The notes beneath the pieces were generated by a model. It made no database searches and had not been told where the DNA came from. It saw only the letters and a list, made by a program, of their open reading frames with translations. A stretch of DNA of 64,000 bases, taken from contig DATJYC010000001.1 in the NCBI GenBank assembly GCA_035499735.1, positions 1 to 64,000 on the forward strand. Direction: 5' to 3'. This stretch comes from VBDM01 sp035499735 (lineage in GTDB: Bacteria > Pseudomonadota > Gammaproteobacteria > Burkholderiales > SG8-39). This document shows positions 16,773-24,757 of the stretch, piece after piece. A program made the position numbers and the translations under genes. Positions within the stretch are counted from its first letter, which is position 1. Every line of letters begins with the position of its first letter.

Positions 16773-16785
16773 GCTTTTCGCGCCT

Positions 16786-17664
16786 TCAGGAGCGTGCCAC
16801 CAGCCGCCTCGGCTTGAGCGATCCGCCGGAGACTTCGCCGGCGCCGAGGAAGGTCTCATCCTCGCCGAACACTGCGACGCGGCCCTCGCGTGCGCCGGCC
16901 GGGACCGCCTGTCCCAGGCGGAACCTCGCCGCGAGCGCGGACCCGAGCCGCAGGCGCGGCCAGGCGTCGAGCAGGACCTGCGGCGGCAGCAGGCGTGCCC
17001 GCCTCTCGTCCATCGAGAGCCCCTCGAGATCCGCCACGCCGACCGACTGCTCCACCGTGAAGGGTCCGACGGCGAGGCGCTGGAGCGCCGCTACGTGCGC
17101 GCCGCAGCCCAGGGCCTCGCCGATGTCCTCGGCGAGCGAGCGGATGTAAGTGCCCTTGCTGCACTCGACGTAGACAGTCGCGGCACCCCCTTTGAAGCTC
17201 TCGAGGTCCAGCCGGCGGATGGTGATGCGTCTGGCCGCACGATCGACGCTTTCGCCGCGCCGTGCGTACGCGTACAGCGGGCGGCCCTCGTGCTTGATGG
17301 CCGCGTGCATGGGCGGCACCTGATCTATCTCGCCGCGAAAGCGCTCGAGCGCCGCTCTGAGGCCGCTCTCCGAAACCGCCATGTCCGAGCGGGACAGCAC
17401 GGTCCCCTCGGCGTCACCCGTGTCCGTGCGGGCGCCCAGGGCGATTCGCGCGCGGTAGGCCTTGTCCGCCTCGAGCAGCCCCCCCGAGAACTTGGTCGCC
17501 TCGCCGAGCGCAACGACGAGCAGGCCGCTCGCAAGCGGGTCGAGCGTCCCCGTGTGGCCCGCCCGCGCGGCGCCGAGCAGCCGTCTTGTCCGCTGCAGCA
17601 CCGCGTTCGAGCTGGGCCCGGAAGGCTTGTCGAGCAGCAGCACGCCGTCGAGCGCGTCACCCAC
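16786..17664 (-). CDS. truB: tRNA pseudouridine-55 synthase TruB
   Basis: TruB makes pseudouridine 55 in the T-loop of tRNAs. The protein has 292 residues with a GTG start. The catalytic Asp42 lies in AGHTGTLDPLASGLL. The motif VPPMHAAIKHEGRPLYAYAR and the box CSKGTYIRSLAEDIGEALG follow. The C-terminal PUA-like part ends in KPRRLVARS. It lies 5 bases after rbfA in the nusA-infB operon. Confidence 0.97.
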   Translation of the reverse strand: MGDALDGVLLLDKPSGPSSNAVLQRTRRLLGAARAGHTGTLDPLASGLLVVALGEATKFSGGLLEADKAYRARIALGARTDTGDAEGTVLSRSDMAVSESGLRAALERFRGEIDQVPPMHAAIKHEGRPLYAYARRGESVDRAARRITIRRLDLESFKGGAATVYVECSKGTYIRSLAEDIGEALGCGAHVAALQRLAVGPFTVEQSVGVADLEGLSMDERRARLLPPQVLLDAWPRLRLGSALAARFRLGQAVPAGAREGRVAVFGEDETFLGAGEVSGGSLKPRRLVARS

Positions 17665-17669
17665 GGGGT

Positions 17670-18029
17670 CTACTCGTCCTTCTTCCCCGCCAGGGCCTCG
17701 TCGATGAGCCTGGAGAGCCGCGCGCCGCGCTCGACCGAAGGGTCGTGCACGAAGCGCACTTCGGGAGTGACGCGGAGCTTCAGGCGGCGACCCAGCTCCG
17801 AGCGCAGGAAGCCGGCGGCGCGCGCCAGACCCGCTTCGGTGCGCGCGAGCGCCTCGGCGTCTCCGAGCGTGGTGAAGAACACCTTCGCATGGGCGAGATC
17901 GGGAGACACCTCTACGTCGGTGAGCGTAATCATACCCACGCGGGGGTCCTTGAGCTCGGTATGCAGCAACGCCGACAGCTCCCGCTGGATCTGGTCGGCG
18001 ACGCGGCGCAGCCTTTGCGATCCGGCCAT
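17670..18029 (-). CDS. rbfA: 30S ribosome-binding factor A
   Basis: The protein has 119 residues with a KH-like fold. It starts MAGSQRLRRVADQIQRELSA and has LKDPRVGMITLTDVEVSPDL and VRFVHDPSVERGARLSRLID. It is needed for late 16S rRNA processing and cold adaptation. It sits 20 bases after infB and 5 before truB. Confidence 0.97.
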   Translation of the reverse strand: MAGSQRLRRVADQIQRELSALLHTELKDPRVGMITLTDVEVSPDLAHAKVFFTTLGDAEALARTEAGLARAAGFLRSELGRRLKLRVTPEVRFVHDPSVERGARLSRLIDEALAGKKDE

Positions 18030-18049
18030 CCGGGACTCCGCGCTTCGTG

Positions 18050-20542
18050 CTAGAGCGTCCGGGCGACTTCCTGGACTTCGTAGATCTCGAACTGGTCGCC
18101 GACCTTAAGGTCGTTGAAATTCTTCAGCGACATGCCGCACTCGAAACCGCTCTTCACCTCGCGAACGTCGTCCTTGAAGCGCTTGAGCGAGTCGATCTCG
18201 CCGGTGTGGATGACCACGTTGTCGCGCAGCACGCGCACCAAGGCGTTGCGCCGCACCAGGCCCTCCAGCACATAGCAGCCCGCGACCGCGCCGACCTTGG
18301 AGATTTTGAACACCTGACGCACGTCGACCAGCCCGAGGACATTCTCCTTCTTCTCGGGCGTGAGCATCCCCGACAAAGCGGCCTTCACCTCGTCCACGGC
18401 CTCGTAGATGATGTTGTAGTAGCGCACGTCGATCCCGGAGGCCTCGGCGGCCTTGCGCGCCGCAGCGTCGGCGCGGGTGTTGAAGCCGATGATCACCGCC
18501 TTGGATGCGAGCGCGAGGTTCACGTCGGACTCGGTTATGGCTCCGACCGCGGCGTGCACCACGTTCACCCTCACCTCCGCAGTCGACAGGCCGGAGAGCG
18601 CGTGGACGAGGGCCTCCTGCGAGCCCTGCACGTCCGCCTTGATGAGCAGGGGCAGCACGCGCGCTTCGCCCTCGCCCATCTGCTCGAACAGGTTCTCGAG
18701 CTTGGCGGCCTGCTTCCTGGCGAGCTTCACGTCGCGAAACTTGCCCTGGCGGAACAGCGCGATCTCGCGCGCCTTGCGCTCGTCGCCGAGCACCATGACG
18801 TCCTCGCCGGCTCCGGGGACATCCGACAGCCCCTGGATCTCGACCGGTATGGAGGGACCGGCCTCGGGAACGGCGCCTCCGTTCTCGTCCAGCATGGCGC
18901 GCACGCGGCCGAAGGAGCTGCCCGCGAGGAGCACGTCGCCGCGCCTGAGCGTTCCCGACTGCACCAGCACGGTCGCCACCGGGCCGCGGCCCTTGTCGAG
19001 GCGCGCCTCGATGACGATGCCCTTGGCGGGCGCGTCGACCGGCGCCTTGAGCTCGAGAACGTCGGCCTGGAGCAGCACCTGCTCGAGCAGCTCGTCTATC
19101 CCCTTGCCGGTCTTCGCCGACACGGGGACGAACGGGGAGTCGCCGCCGTATTCCTCGGGCACGACGGACTGCGCCACCAGCTCCTGCTTGACCTTGTCCG
19201 GGTTGGCTTCGTGCTTGTCGATCTTGTTGATCGCCACGACGATCGGAACCTCGGCCGCCTTGGCGTGGTGGATCGCCTCGATCGTCTGGGGCATCACCCC
19301 GTCGTCGGCGGCGACGACCAGAATGACGATATCGGTGACCTTCGCTCCGCGAGCGCGCATCGCGGTAAAGGCCTCGTGGCCGGGCGTGTCGAGGAAGGTG
19401 ATCACCCCGCGCGGCGTCTGCACGTGATAGGCACCGATGTGCTGCGTGATGCCGCCCGCCTCGCCCGCGGCCACCTTCGTGGTGCGGATATAGTCAAGGA
19501 GCGAGGTCTTGCCGTGGTCGACGTGCCCCATCACCGTCACGACCGGAGCCCGCGGCTTCTGCTCCGCCTCGTGGTGCTCAACGGGCGTCTCGGCCAGCAG
19601 GGATTCTGGATCGTCGAGCTTGGCCGCCTTCGCGCTGTGCCCCATCTCGGTCACGACGATCATCGCCGTTTCCTGATCGAGCACCTGATTGATGGTCACC
19701 ATGCTGCCCATCTTCATCAGGGTCTTGATGACTTCGGCAGCCTTGATCGACATCTTGTGCGCGAGGTCGGCCACGGTAATGGTCTCGGGCACCATGATCT
19801 CGCGCACGACCGGCTCGGTAGGCGCGGTGAACTGCGGAGCGCTCTCCGTCGCGGTTCCCCCGGTCTTGTGTCGCGCGCCCTTGGGAGTGTGCCAGCCAGA
19901 GGCACCCTGGACGTCCCCGCGCGTCTTGATCGTGCGCCGCTTGACGCCCTCGTCCTGCCAGACCTTGATCTCCTTCGCCTTCTTGACGCCCTTCTTTTCG
20001 ACTCCCGGAGCGACCTTCGGTTTGTGCAGAGTCTTGTCCGGGGCAGCGGGAGCCTGGGTCTTGGCTTCGACGGGCTTCTGCTCGGCAGCCTTGCGCTCGC
20101 GCTCCTGCTTCTCGGCGAGCTCGGCTGCCTGGCGGGCGGCCAACTCCTCCTGCTGGCGGCGCTCCTGCTCGCGCAGCTCGGTCTGGCGCGGATCGACCGC
20201 CGCGACCGGGGCAACCGGAGCCTCAGTCGACCCGGGCTCGGACTCACGCTTGACGAAGATGCGTTTCTTCTTGACCTCGACCTGGATGGTGCGCGCTTTT
20301 CCGCTTGCGTCGGACTTCTTGATGATTTCGGACGTCTGCTTGCGCGTGAGCGTGATCTTGTTCTTCGGCTCGGCCGAGCCGTGCGAGCGGCGCAGATAGT
20401 CGAGGAGCTTGGTCTTGTCCTGCTCCGAGAGCACGTCCTCGGCGACGCGCTTGTGCACGCCGGCCGCCCGCAGCTGCTCGAGCAGCTGTGCGGGCGGAAC
20501 TTTCAGCTCGCCGGCGAATTGCGCAACGCTCGTCTGTGCCAT
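18050..20542 (-). CDS. infB: Translation initiation factor IF-2
   Basis: This 830-residue GTPase brings fMet-tRNA to the 30S subunit. The N-terminal IF2_N domain (AQTSVAQFAGELKVPPAQLL) is followed by a long charged Ala/Glu/Lys linker and a second IF2_N region. The G-domain has GHVDHGKTS, DTPGHEAF and NKIDKHEANPDK. Domains II-IV end in EIYEVQEVARTL. The start MAQTSV and the length are typical of betaproteobacteria. It lies 9 bases after nusA. Confidence 0.99.
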   Translation of the reverse strand: MAQTSVAQFAGELKVPPAQLLEQLRAAGVHKRVAEDVLSEQDKTKLLDYLRRSHGSAEPKNKITLTRKQTSEIIKKSDASGKARTIQVEVKKKRIFVKRESEPGSTEAPVAPVAAVDPRQTELREQERRQQEELAARQAAELAEKQERERKAAEQKPVEAKTQAPAAPDKTLHKPKVAPGVEKKGVKKAKEIKVWQDEGVKRRTIKTRGDVQGASGWHTPKGARHKTGGTATESAPQFTAPTEPVVREIMVPETITVADLAHKMSIKAAEVIKTLMKMGSMVTINQVLDQETAMIVVTEMGHSAKAAKLDDPESLLAETPVEHHEAEQKPRAPVVTVMGHVDHGKTSLLDYIRTTKVAAGEAGGITQHIGAYHVQTPRGVITFLDTPGHEAFTAMRARGAKVTDIVILVVAADDGVMPQTIEAIHHAKAAEVPIVVAINKIDKHEANPDKVKQELVAQSVVPEEYGGDSPFVPVSAKTGKGIDELLEQVLLQADVLELKAPVDAPAKGIVIEARLDKGRGPVATVLVQSGTLRRGDVLLAGSSFGRVRAMLDENGGAVPEAGPSIPVEIQGLSDVPGAGEDVMVLGDERKAREIALFRQGKFRDVKLARKQAAKLENLFEQMGEGEARVLPLLIKADVQGSQEALVHALSGLSTAEVRVNVVHAAVGAITESDVNLALASKAVIIGFNTRADAAARKAAEASGIDVRYYNIIYEAVDEVKAALSGMLTPEKKENVLGLVDVRQVFKISKVGAVAGCYVLEGLVRRNALVRVLRDNVVIHTGEIDSLKRFKDDVREVKSGFECGMSLKNFNDLKVGDQFEIYEVQEVARTL

Positions 20543-20551
20543 GGGTCGGTG

Positions 20552-22030
20552 CTATCCCTGCGTGAACCAGTGCTCGCGCGCCTTCATGATCAGGGCCTTG
20601 GCGCGCTCCGCGTCGATCGCCGTTAGCTCCACCAGGTCATCGAGTGCGAGATCGGCGAGGTCGTCCCGGGTCTTTACCCCGGAGGTGGCGAGCTTGGCCG
20701 CGAGGTCCTTGTCCATCCCCTCCAGCCCGAGGAGCTCCGGGTCGAGGTTCTCGGCCTGCTCCTCGCTCGCGATCGCCTGCACCAGGAGCGCGTCGCGGGC
20801 GCGGTTACGCAGCTCGTTCACCGTGGCCTCGTCGAATCCCTCGATCTCCATCATCTCGTTGATCGGCACGTACGCGACCTCTTCGAGGGTCGAGAAGCCT
20901 TCCTGGATGAGCGCGTTGGCCACCTCCTCGTCCACGTCCAGGCGCTCCATGAAGAGCTTCCTCGCCACGGACGACTCCTCCTCGTTCTTCTTCTGCGACT
21001 CCGCCTCGGTCATCAGGTTGATCGCCCAGCCGGTGAGCTCGGAGGCGAGGCGCACGTTCTGCCCGCTTCGACCGATCGCGATGGCGAGGTTCTCCTCGTC
21101 GACCACCACGTCCATGGCGTGCTTGTCCTCGTCGACTAGGATCGAGGACACCTCGGCGGGCGAAAGGGCGCCGATCACCAGCTGCGCCGGATCCTCCGAC
21201 CAGAGCACGATATCGACGCGCTCGCCGGCGAGCTCCTGAGTGACGGCCTGGACCCGCGCTCCGCGCATCCCTACGCAGGTGCCGATGGGATCGATGCGCT
21301 TGTCGCGCGAATGCACGGCGATCTTGGCCCGGATGCCAGGGTCGCGCGCCGCGGACTTGATCTCGAGCAGCCCCTCTTCGATCTCAGGAACTTCAAGACG
21401 GAACAGCTCAATGATGAACTCGGGCGCTGTGCGCGACAGCACGAGCTGCGGCCCGCGCACGTTGCGGTCGATGCGCATGACGAGGGCGCGCACGCGGTCT
21501 CCGACGCGCAGGTTTTCCTTGGGGATCATCTGGTCGCGCGGCAATACCGCCTCGACGCGTCCGACCTCGATGATGGCGTTGCCGCGCTCCACGCGCTTGA
21601 TCGCGCCATTGATGAGCTTCTCGCCGCGCGCGAGGAAGTCGTTGAGCAATTGCTCGCGCTCCGCGTCGCGGATGCGCTGCAGGATCACCTGCTTCGCGGT
21701 CTGTGCTCCGATGCGGCCGAAATCGATGGGCTCGAGCCCTTCCTCGATGAAGTCCCCCAGCTGGAGATCGGGGTCCTGCTTCCGGGCGTCGGCGAGCGCG
21801 ACCTGTTGCGCCGGGTTCTCCACGGTTCCGTCGGCGACCACCTGCCAACGCCTAAACGACTCGAATTCACCCGTATTGCGGTCAATCGCGACGCGCACGT
21901 CGACGTCTTCGCTGAAGCGCTTCTTGGTCGCCGAAGCAATCGCCATCTCCAGTGCGCCGAACACCACGTCCTTGTGGACGTTCTTCTCCCGGGCAAGCGC
22001 GTCGGCCTGCAGCAGAAGTTCCCGGCTCAT
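20552..22030 (-). CDS. nusA: Transcription elongation/termination factor NusA
   Basis: The protein has 492 residues. It has an N-terminal RNAP-binding domain (MSRELLLQADALAREKNVHK), then S1, then KH1/KH2 (SRDKRIDPIGTCVGMRGARV; VVDEENLAIAIGRSGQNVRL). Two acidic C-terminal helix-hairpin repeats of the proteobacterial type close the protein. The second ATG, at 22030, fits the family start; an upstream ATG (MMPEGY) overlaps the region before it. NusA affects hairpin-dependent pausing and termination, which is relevant to the terminator-like hairpin in this operon's leader. Confidence 0.98.
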   Translation of the reverse strand: MSRELLLQADALAREKNVHKDVVFGALEMAIASATKKRFSEDVDVRVAIDRNTGEFESFRRWQVVADGTVENPAQQVALADARKQDPDLQLGDFIEEGLEPIDFGRIGAQTAKQVILQRIRDAEREQLLNDFLARGEKLINGAIKRVERGNAIIEVGRVEAVLPRDQMIPKENLRVGDRVRALVMRIDRNVRGPQLVLSRTAPEFIIELFRLEVPEIEEGLLEIKSAARDPGIRAKIAVHSRDKRIDPIGTCVGMRGARVQAVTQELAGERVDIVLWSEDPAQLVIGALSPAEVSSILVDEDKHAMDVVVDEENLAIAIGRSGQNVRLASELTGWAINLMTEAESQKKNEEESSVARKLFMERLDVDEEVANALIQEGFSTLEEVAYVPINEMMEIEGFDEATVNELRNRARDALLVQAIASEEQAENLDPELLGLEGMDKDLAAKLATSGVKTRDDLADLALDDLVELTAIDAERAKALIMKAREHWFTQG

Positions 22031-22044
22031 GTATCCCTCCGGCA

Positions 22045-22509
22045 TCATAGCTTCGGCACCAGTCGCGCGCGGTCCAGCTCGGCCAGGTCGAATGCCATCC
22101 GGTCGCCTTCGAACTCGAATTCCACGCGCTCGCCCGTCACGCCGCGCAAGATTCCCGTGAAGTTGCGCCGTCCGTTCACTGGTCGTCGCAAGCGCACCTG
22201 GGCCTCGTGTCCGGTGAAGCGCGCGAAGTCCGCCGCCTTCTTCAGCCTGCGGTCCAGTCCCGGCGAGGACACTTCCAGCCGGTCGTAGGCGACGCCTTCG
22301 ACCTCGAGGACGCGCTGCAGCTGCCGACTCACCGACTCGCAGTCGGCGACCGTCACGCCGGCTTGCCCCACGCCGGGCCCTAGCTCACGTAATTTCTCAA
22401 TGAACACCCGTAACATCCTACCATTGTTGATAAATTCAAAGTCTGCGAGGTGGTATCCCAACCCGCGGACAGTGCGTTCTACCAAGGGCTCGAGCACGCT
22501 CACGGCCAT
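22045..22509 (-). CDS. rimP: Ribosome maturation factor RimP
   Basis: The 154-residue protein starts MAVSVLEPLVERTVRGLGYH. It has the conserved CESVSRQLQRVLEVE and YDRLEVSSPGLDRRLKKAADF segments and a C-terminal SH3-like domain ending DLAELDRARLVPKL. It assists 30S maturation. A Shine-Dalgarno AAGGG lies 6 bases before the ATG. It is the first gene of the rimP-nusA-infB-rbfA-truB operon. Directly upstream is an unusual leader: a promoter, then an intrinsic terminator hairpin. Confidence 0.96.
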   Translation of the reverse strand: MAVSVLEPLVERTVRGLGYHLADFEFINNGRMLRVFIEKLRELGPGVGQAGVTVADCESVSRQLQRVLEVEGVAYDRLEVSSPGLDRRLKKAADFARFTGHEAQVRLRRPVNGRRNFTGILRGVTGERVEFEFEGDRMAFDLAELDRARLVPKL

Positions 22510-22525
22510 ACGAAACCCTTGGGCA

Positions 22526-22553
22526 TAAATAAAAAATGGGCTCGAAAGCCCAT
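22526..22553 (-). terminator. Intrinsic terminator between rluB and rimP
   Basis: In minus-strand RNA, ATGGGCT and AGCCCAT (22553-22547, 22542-22536) form a 7-bp stem closed by a TTCG tetraloop. A T6 run and then ATTTAT follow at once. It is 58 bases after the rluB stop and 17 bases before the rimP Shine-Dalgarno to start interval. It ends the trpS-scpA-scpB-rluB unit and/or attenuates rimP. Confidence 0.8.
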
Positions 22554-22568
22554 CGCAAGAACCGCGAA

Positions 22569-22597
22569 AGTATATCAAGAATCCCCGGCCGGAACAA
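22569..22597 (-). promoter_or_regulatory. Probable rimP-nusA operon promoter
   Basis: In minus-strand reading there is TTGTTC (22597-22592), a 17-base spacer, and TATACT (22574-22569). It lies just after rluB and about 60 bases before the rimP ATG. The predicted start near 22562 places the terminator hairpin within the first 10-30 transcribed bases. Confidence 0.65.
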
Positions 22598-22610
22598 CGG
22601 AAAAAGCGCT

Positions 22611-23324
22611 CTAGAGCAGCGCGAGCAGCGCGGCAGTCTCCTCGGGATCGAGGTTCTTCCATTGTCCCCGGCGAAGGTATGACGGGAGCATGAACGGCCC
22701 GAAGCGGACCCGGATCAGCCGGCTCACCGTGATGCCGAGCGATTCGAAGATGCGCCTTACCTCGCGATTGCGCCCTTCGCGCAGCACCACCTGGTACCAG
22801 CGGTTCGACCCGGTTCCCCCGCCGGGGGAAATGCGGTCGAACTTCGCCGGTCCGTCCTCCAGAGTGACGCCGCGCACGAGCCGGCCGAGCTGATCCCGGG
22901 AAAGCTCGCCCCGCACCCGCACCGCGTACTCGCGCTCGATCTCGCCGCGCGGGTGCATGAGGCGATTCGCGAGCTCGCCCGAATCGGTGAAAAGCAGCAG
23001 CCCCCCCGTATTGAAGTCCAGCCGGCCCACGGCGATCCACTGCCCTGCGCGCAGAGGGGGCAGCCGGCGAAATACCGTCGGCCTGCCCGCCGGGTCGTGC
23101 GCTGTCACCAGCTCGCCTGCTGGCTTGTGATAGATGAGCACCCGCGGCGCCCTGTCCCCGGAGTGCCATCGCACGGTCCGCCCGTCGAACGCAATGCGGT
23201 CTGCCGGCGTGACTCTCTGCCCCAGCGCGGCGCGCGTGCCGTTCACCGCAACCCGGCCCGCGGCGATCGCCACCTCCATTTCGCGGCGCGAGCCGAGGCC
23301 CGAGCGCGCCAAGACCTTGTGCAG
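22611..23324 (-). CDS. rluB: 23S rRNA pseudouridine-2605 synthase RluB
   Basis: The S4-like RNA-binding domain (EKLHKVLARSGLGSRREMEV) is followed by an RsuA/RluB-type catalytic domain with Asp in GRLDFNTGGLLLFT and the RNREVRRIFESLG motif. It ends with GQWKNLDPEETAALLALL. The start is not clear: no ATG or GTG lies near the S4 domain. The CTG at 23324 is the first codon that leaves the S4 domain almost whole (about 237 residues). The frame is open upstream to 23534, inside scpB, which would give an Arg/Pro-rich N-terminal extension. It is co-transcribed with scpA-scpB, the common partner set. Confidence 0.9.
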   Translation of the reverse strand: MHKVLARSGLGSRREMEVAIAAGRVAVNGTRAALGQRVTPADRIAFDGRTVRWHSGDRAPRVLIYHKPAGELVTAHDPAGRPTVFRRLPPLRAGQWIAVGRLDFNTGGLLLFTDSGELANRLMHPRGEIEREYAVRVRGELSRDQLGRLVRGVTLEDGPAKFDRISPGGGTGSNRWYQVVLREGRNREVRRIFESLGITVSRLIRVRFGPFMLPSYLRRGQWKNLDPEETAALLALL

Positions 23325-23343
23325 CTTCTCGGCCGGACCCGCC

Positions 23344-23973
23344 CTAGAGGGCGCCGGTCTGAACCGTCTCTGCGGGGGTCTCTGCGCGGGTCTCCCCGGC
23401 CGCTTCGGGTGCCGGCTGCGGGGCGGGTAAGGGGATTTGCGTGAGCTCAAGCGACTTGGCGATCTCTTCCAGGGGCGGCAGTTCCTCGAGGGAGCGCAGC
23501 CCCAGGTCGTCGAGGAAGGCCTTGGTCGTTGCATACAGCGCCGGCCGCCCGGGCACCTCCTTGTGGCCGATCACCTCGACCCAGCCGCGCTCCTCGAGGC
23601 GCCGGATCACCTCGGTTGAGACGGACACGCCCCGGATGTTCTCGATATCCCCGCGCGTCGCCGGCTGCCGGTAAGCGATGATCGCGAGCGTCTCCAGCAC
23701 CGCTCTCGAGTAGCGTGGAGCCCGCTCCGAGTGTATGCGCTCGAGGTATCTCTGGAGCGAGGCCTTCGTCTGGAAGCGCCAGCCGCTCGCCGTGGAAACG
23801 AGCTCGACGCCCCGGTCCGTCCACGCCTGGCGCAGCTCCTCGAGAAGCAGCCGCACAGTGTCGGCGTCGATCTCGTCGTCGAACATCTTCCTGAGCTCGG
23901 AGACCGGCAGCGGCTCCTGCGCGGCGAGCAGCGCCGCCTCCATCACGATTTTTATCTCACTCGGGGTCAGCAT
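23344..23973 (-). CDS. scpB: Segregation and condensation protein B
   Basis: The protein has 209 residues with two winged-helix domains (SEIKIVMEAALLAAQEPLPV; YSRAVLETLAIIAYRQPATRGDIENIRGV). A Pro/Ala-rich C-terminal tail follows. ScpB binds ScpA and SMC to organise the chromosome. It overlaps the scpA end by 17 bases. Confidence 0.96.
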   Translation of the reverse strand: MLTPSEIKIVMEAALLAAQEPLPVSELRKMFDDEIDADTVRLLLEELRQAWTDRGVELVSTASGWRFQTKASLQRYLERIHSERAPRYSRAVLETLAIIAYRQPATRGDIENIRGVSVSTEVIRRLEERGWVEVIGHKEVPGRPALYATTKAFLDDLGLRSLEELPPLEEIAKSLELTQIPLPAPQPAPEAAGETRAETPAETVQTGAL

Positions 23974-24757
23974 GGGCCAGCTTCACGTAGATGGGCGCGA
24001 AAGACTCGACCTGGGTCACTTCGAGCAGCCCTTCTCTTGTCAGCTCCAGCACCGCGAGAAAATTTACGATCAGCACCGCCACGCCCCGCGCCGGGTCGAA
24101 CAGCTCGCCGAATTCCGCGAAACCGCGCCCGCGCAGCCTGCGCAGGATGAGGCTCATGTGCTCGCGCACCGACAGCTCCTCTCTGGTGACGCGATGATGC
24201 TGCGTCATTTTCGCACGCACCAGCAGGGCGCGCCACGCCTCCCGCAGGTCGACCACGTTCACCGCGGGCAGGCGCTGCGCCAGTGTCTGCTCCACCCACA
24301 CTTCGACCGGGAGGAAGTCGCGCCCGAGCTGGGGCAGGGCGTCGAGCTTCTGGCCGGCGAGCTTCATTTTCTCGTACTCGAGCAATCGCTTCACCAGCTC
24401 GGCGCGCGGATCGGCCTCCTCGCTCGCTTCGGCCGGACGGGGCAGCAGCATGCGCGACTTGATCTCCATGAGCATCGCCGCCATGACGAGGTACTCCGCG
24501 GCAAGCTCGAGGTTGCGAGTGCGCATCACCTCGACGTATTCCATGTACTGCTCGGTGAGGCGCGCCATCGGGATGTCGAGCACGTCGATGTTCGCCCTCC
24601 GGATGAGGTAGAGCAGCAGGTCGAGCGGGCCCTCGAACGCCTCGAAGTAGACCTCGAGCGCGTCGGGCGGGATGTAGAGGTCGTGCGGCAGCTCGGTCAG
24701 CGGCTCGCCGCGCACCTTCGCCAAGGGCAGCGGCGCGGTCTGCGTCGCGTCGCTCAT
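23957..24757 (-). CDS. scpA: Segregation and condensation protein A (kleisin)
   Basis: The protein has 266 residues. The motif FEGPLDLLLYLIRRANIDVLDIP is typical of ScpA. A helical middle and a C-terminal winged helix (NFLAVLELTREGLLEVTQVESFAPIYV, in part) follow. It bridges SMC heads. The ATG overlaps the trpS stop (ATGA). The long upstream frame that reads into trpS is rejected. Confidence 0.96.
   Translation of the reverse strand: MSDATQTAPLPLAKVRGEPLTELPHDLYIPPDALEVYFEAFEGPLDLLLYLIRRANIDVLDIPMARLTEQYMEYVEVMRTRNLELAAEYLVMAAMLMEIKSRMLLPRPAEASEEADPRAELVKRLLEYEKMKLAGQKLDALPQLGRDFLPVEVWVEQTLAQRLPAVNVVDLREAWRALLVRAKMTQHHRVTREELSVREHMSLILRRLRGRGFAEFGELFDPARGVAVLIVNFLAVLELTREGLLEVTQVESFAPIYVKLAHADPE

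Noticed and set aside
18047..20626. Very long open frame on the plus strand opposite infB
   Set aside because: It is the antisense of a certain gene in high-GC DNA; His/Arg/Asp-rich low-complexity translation and no ribosome site or homology.
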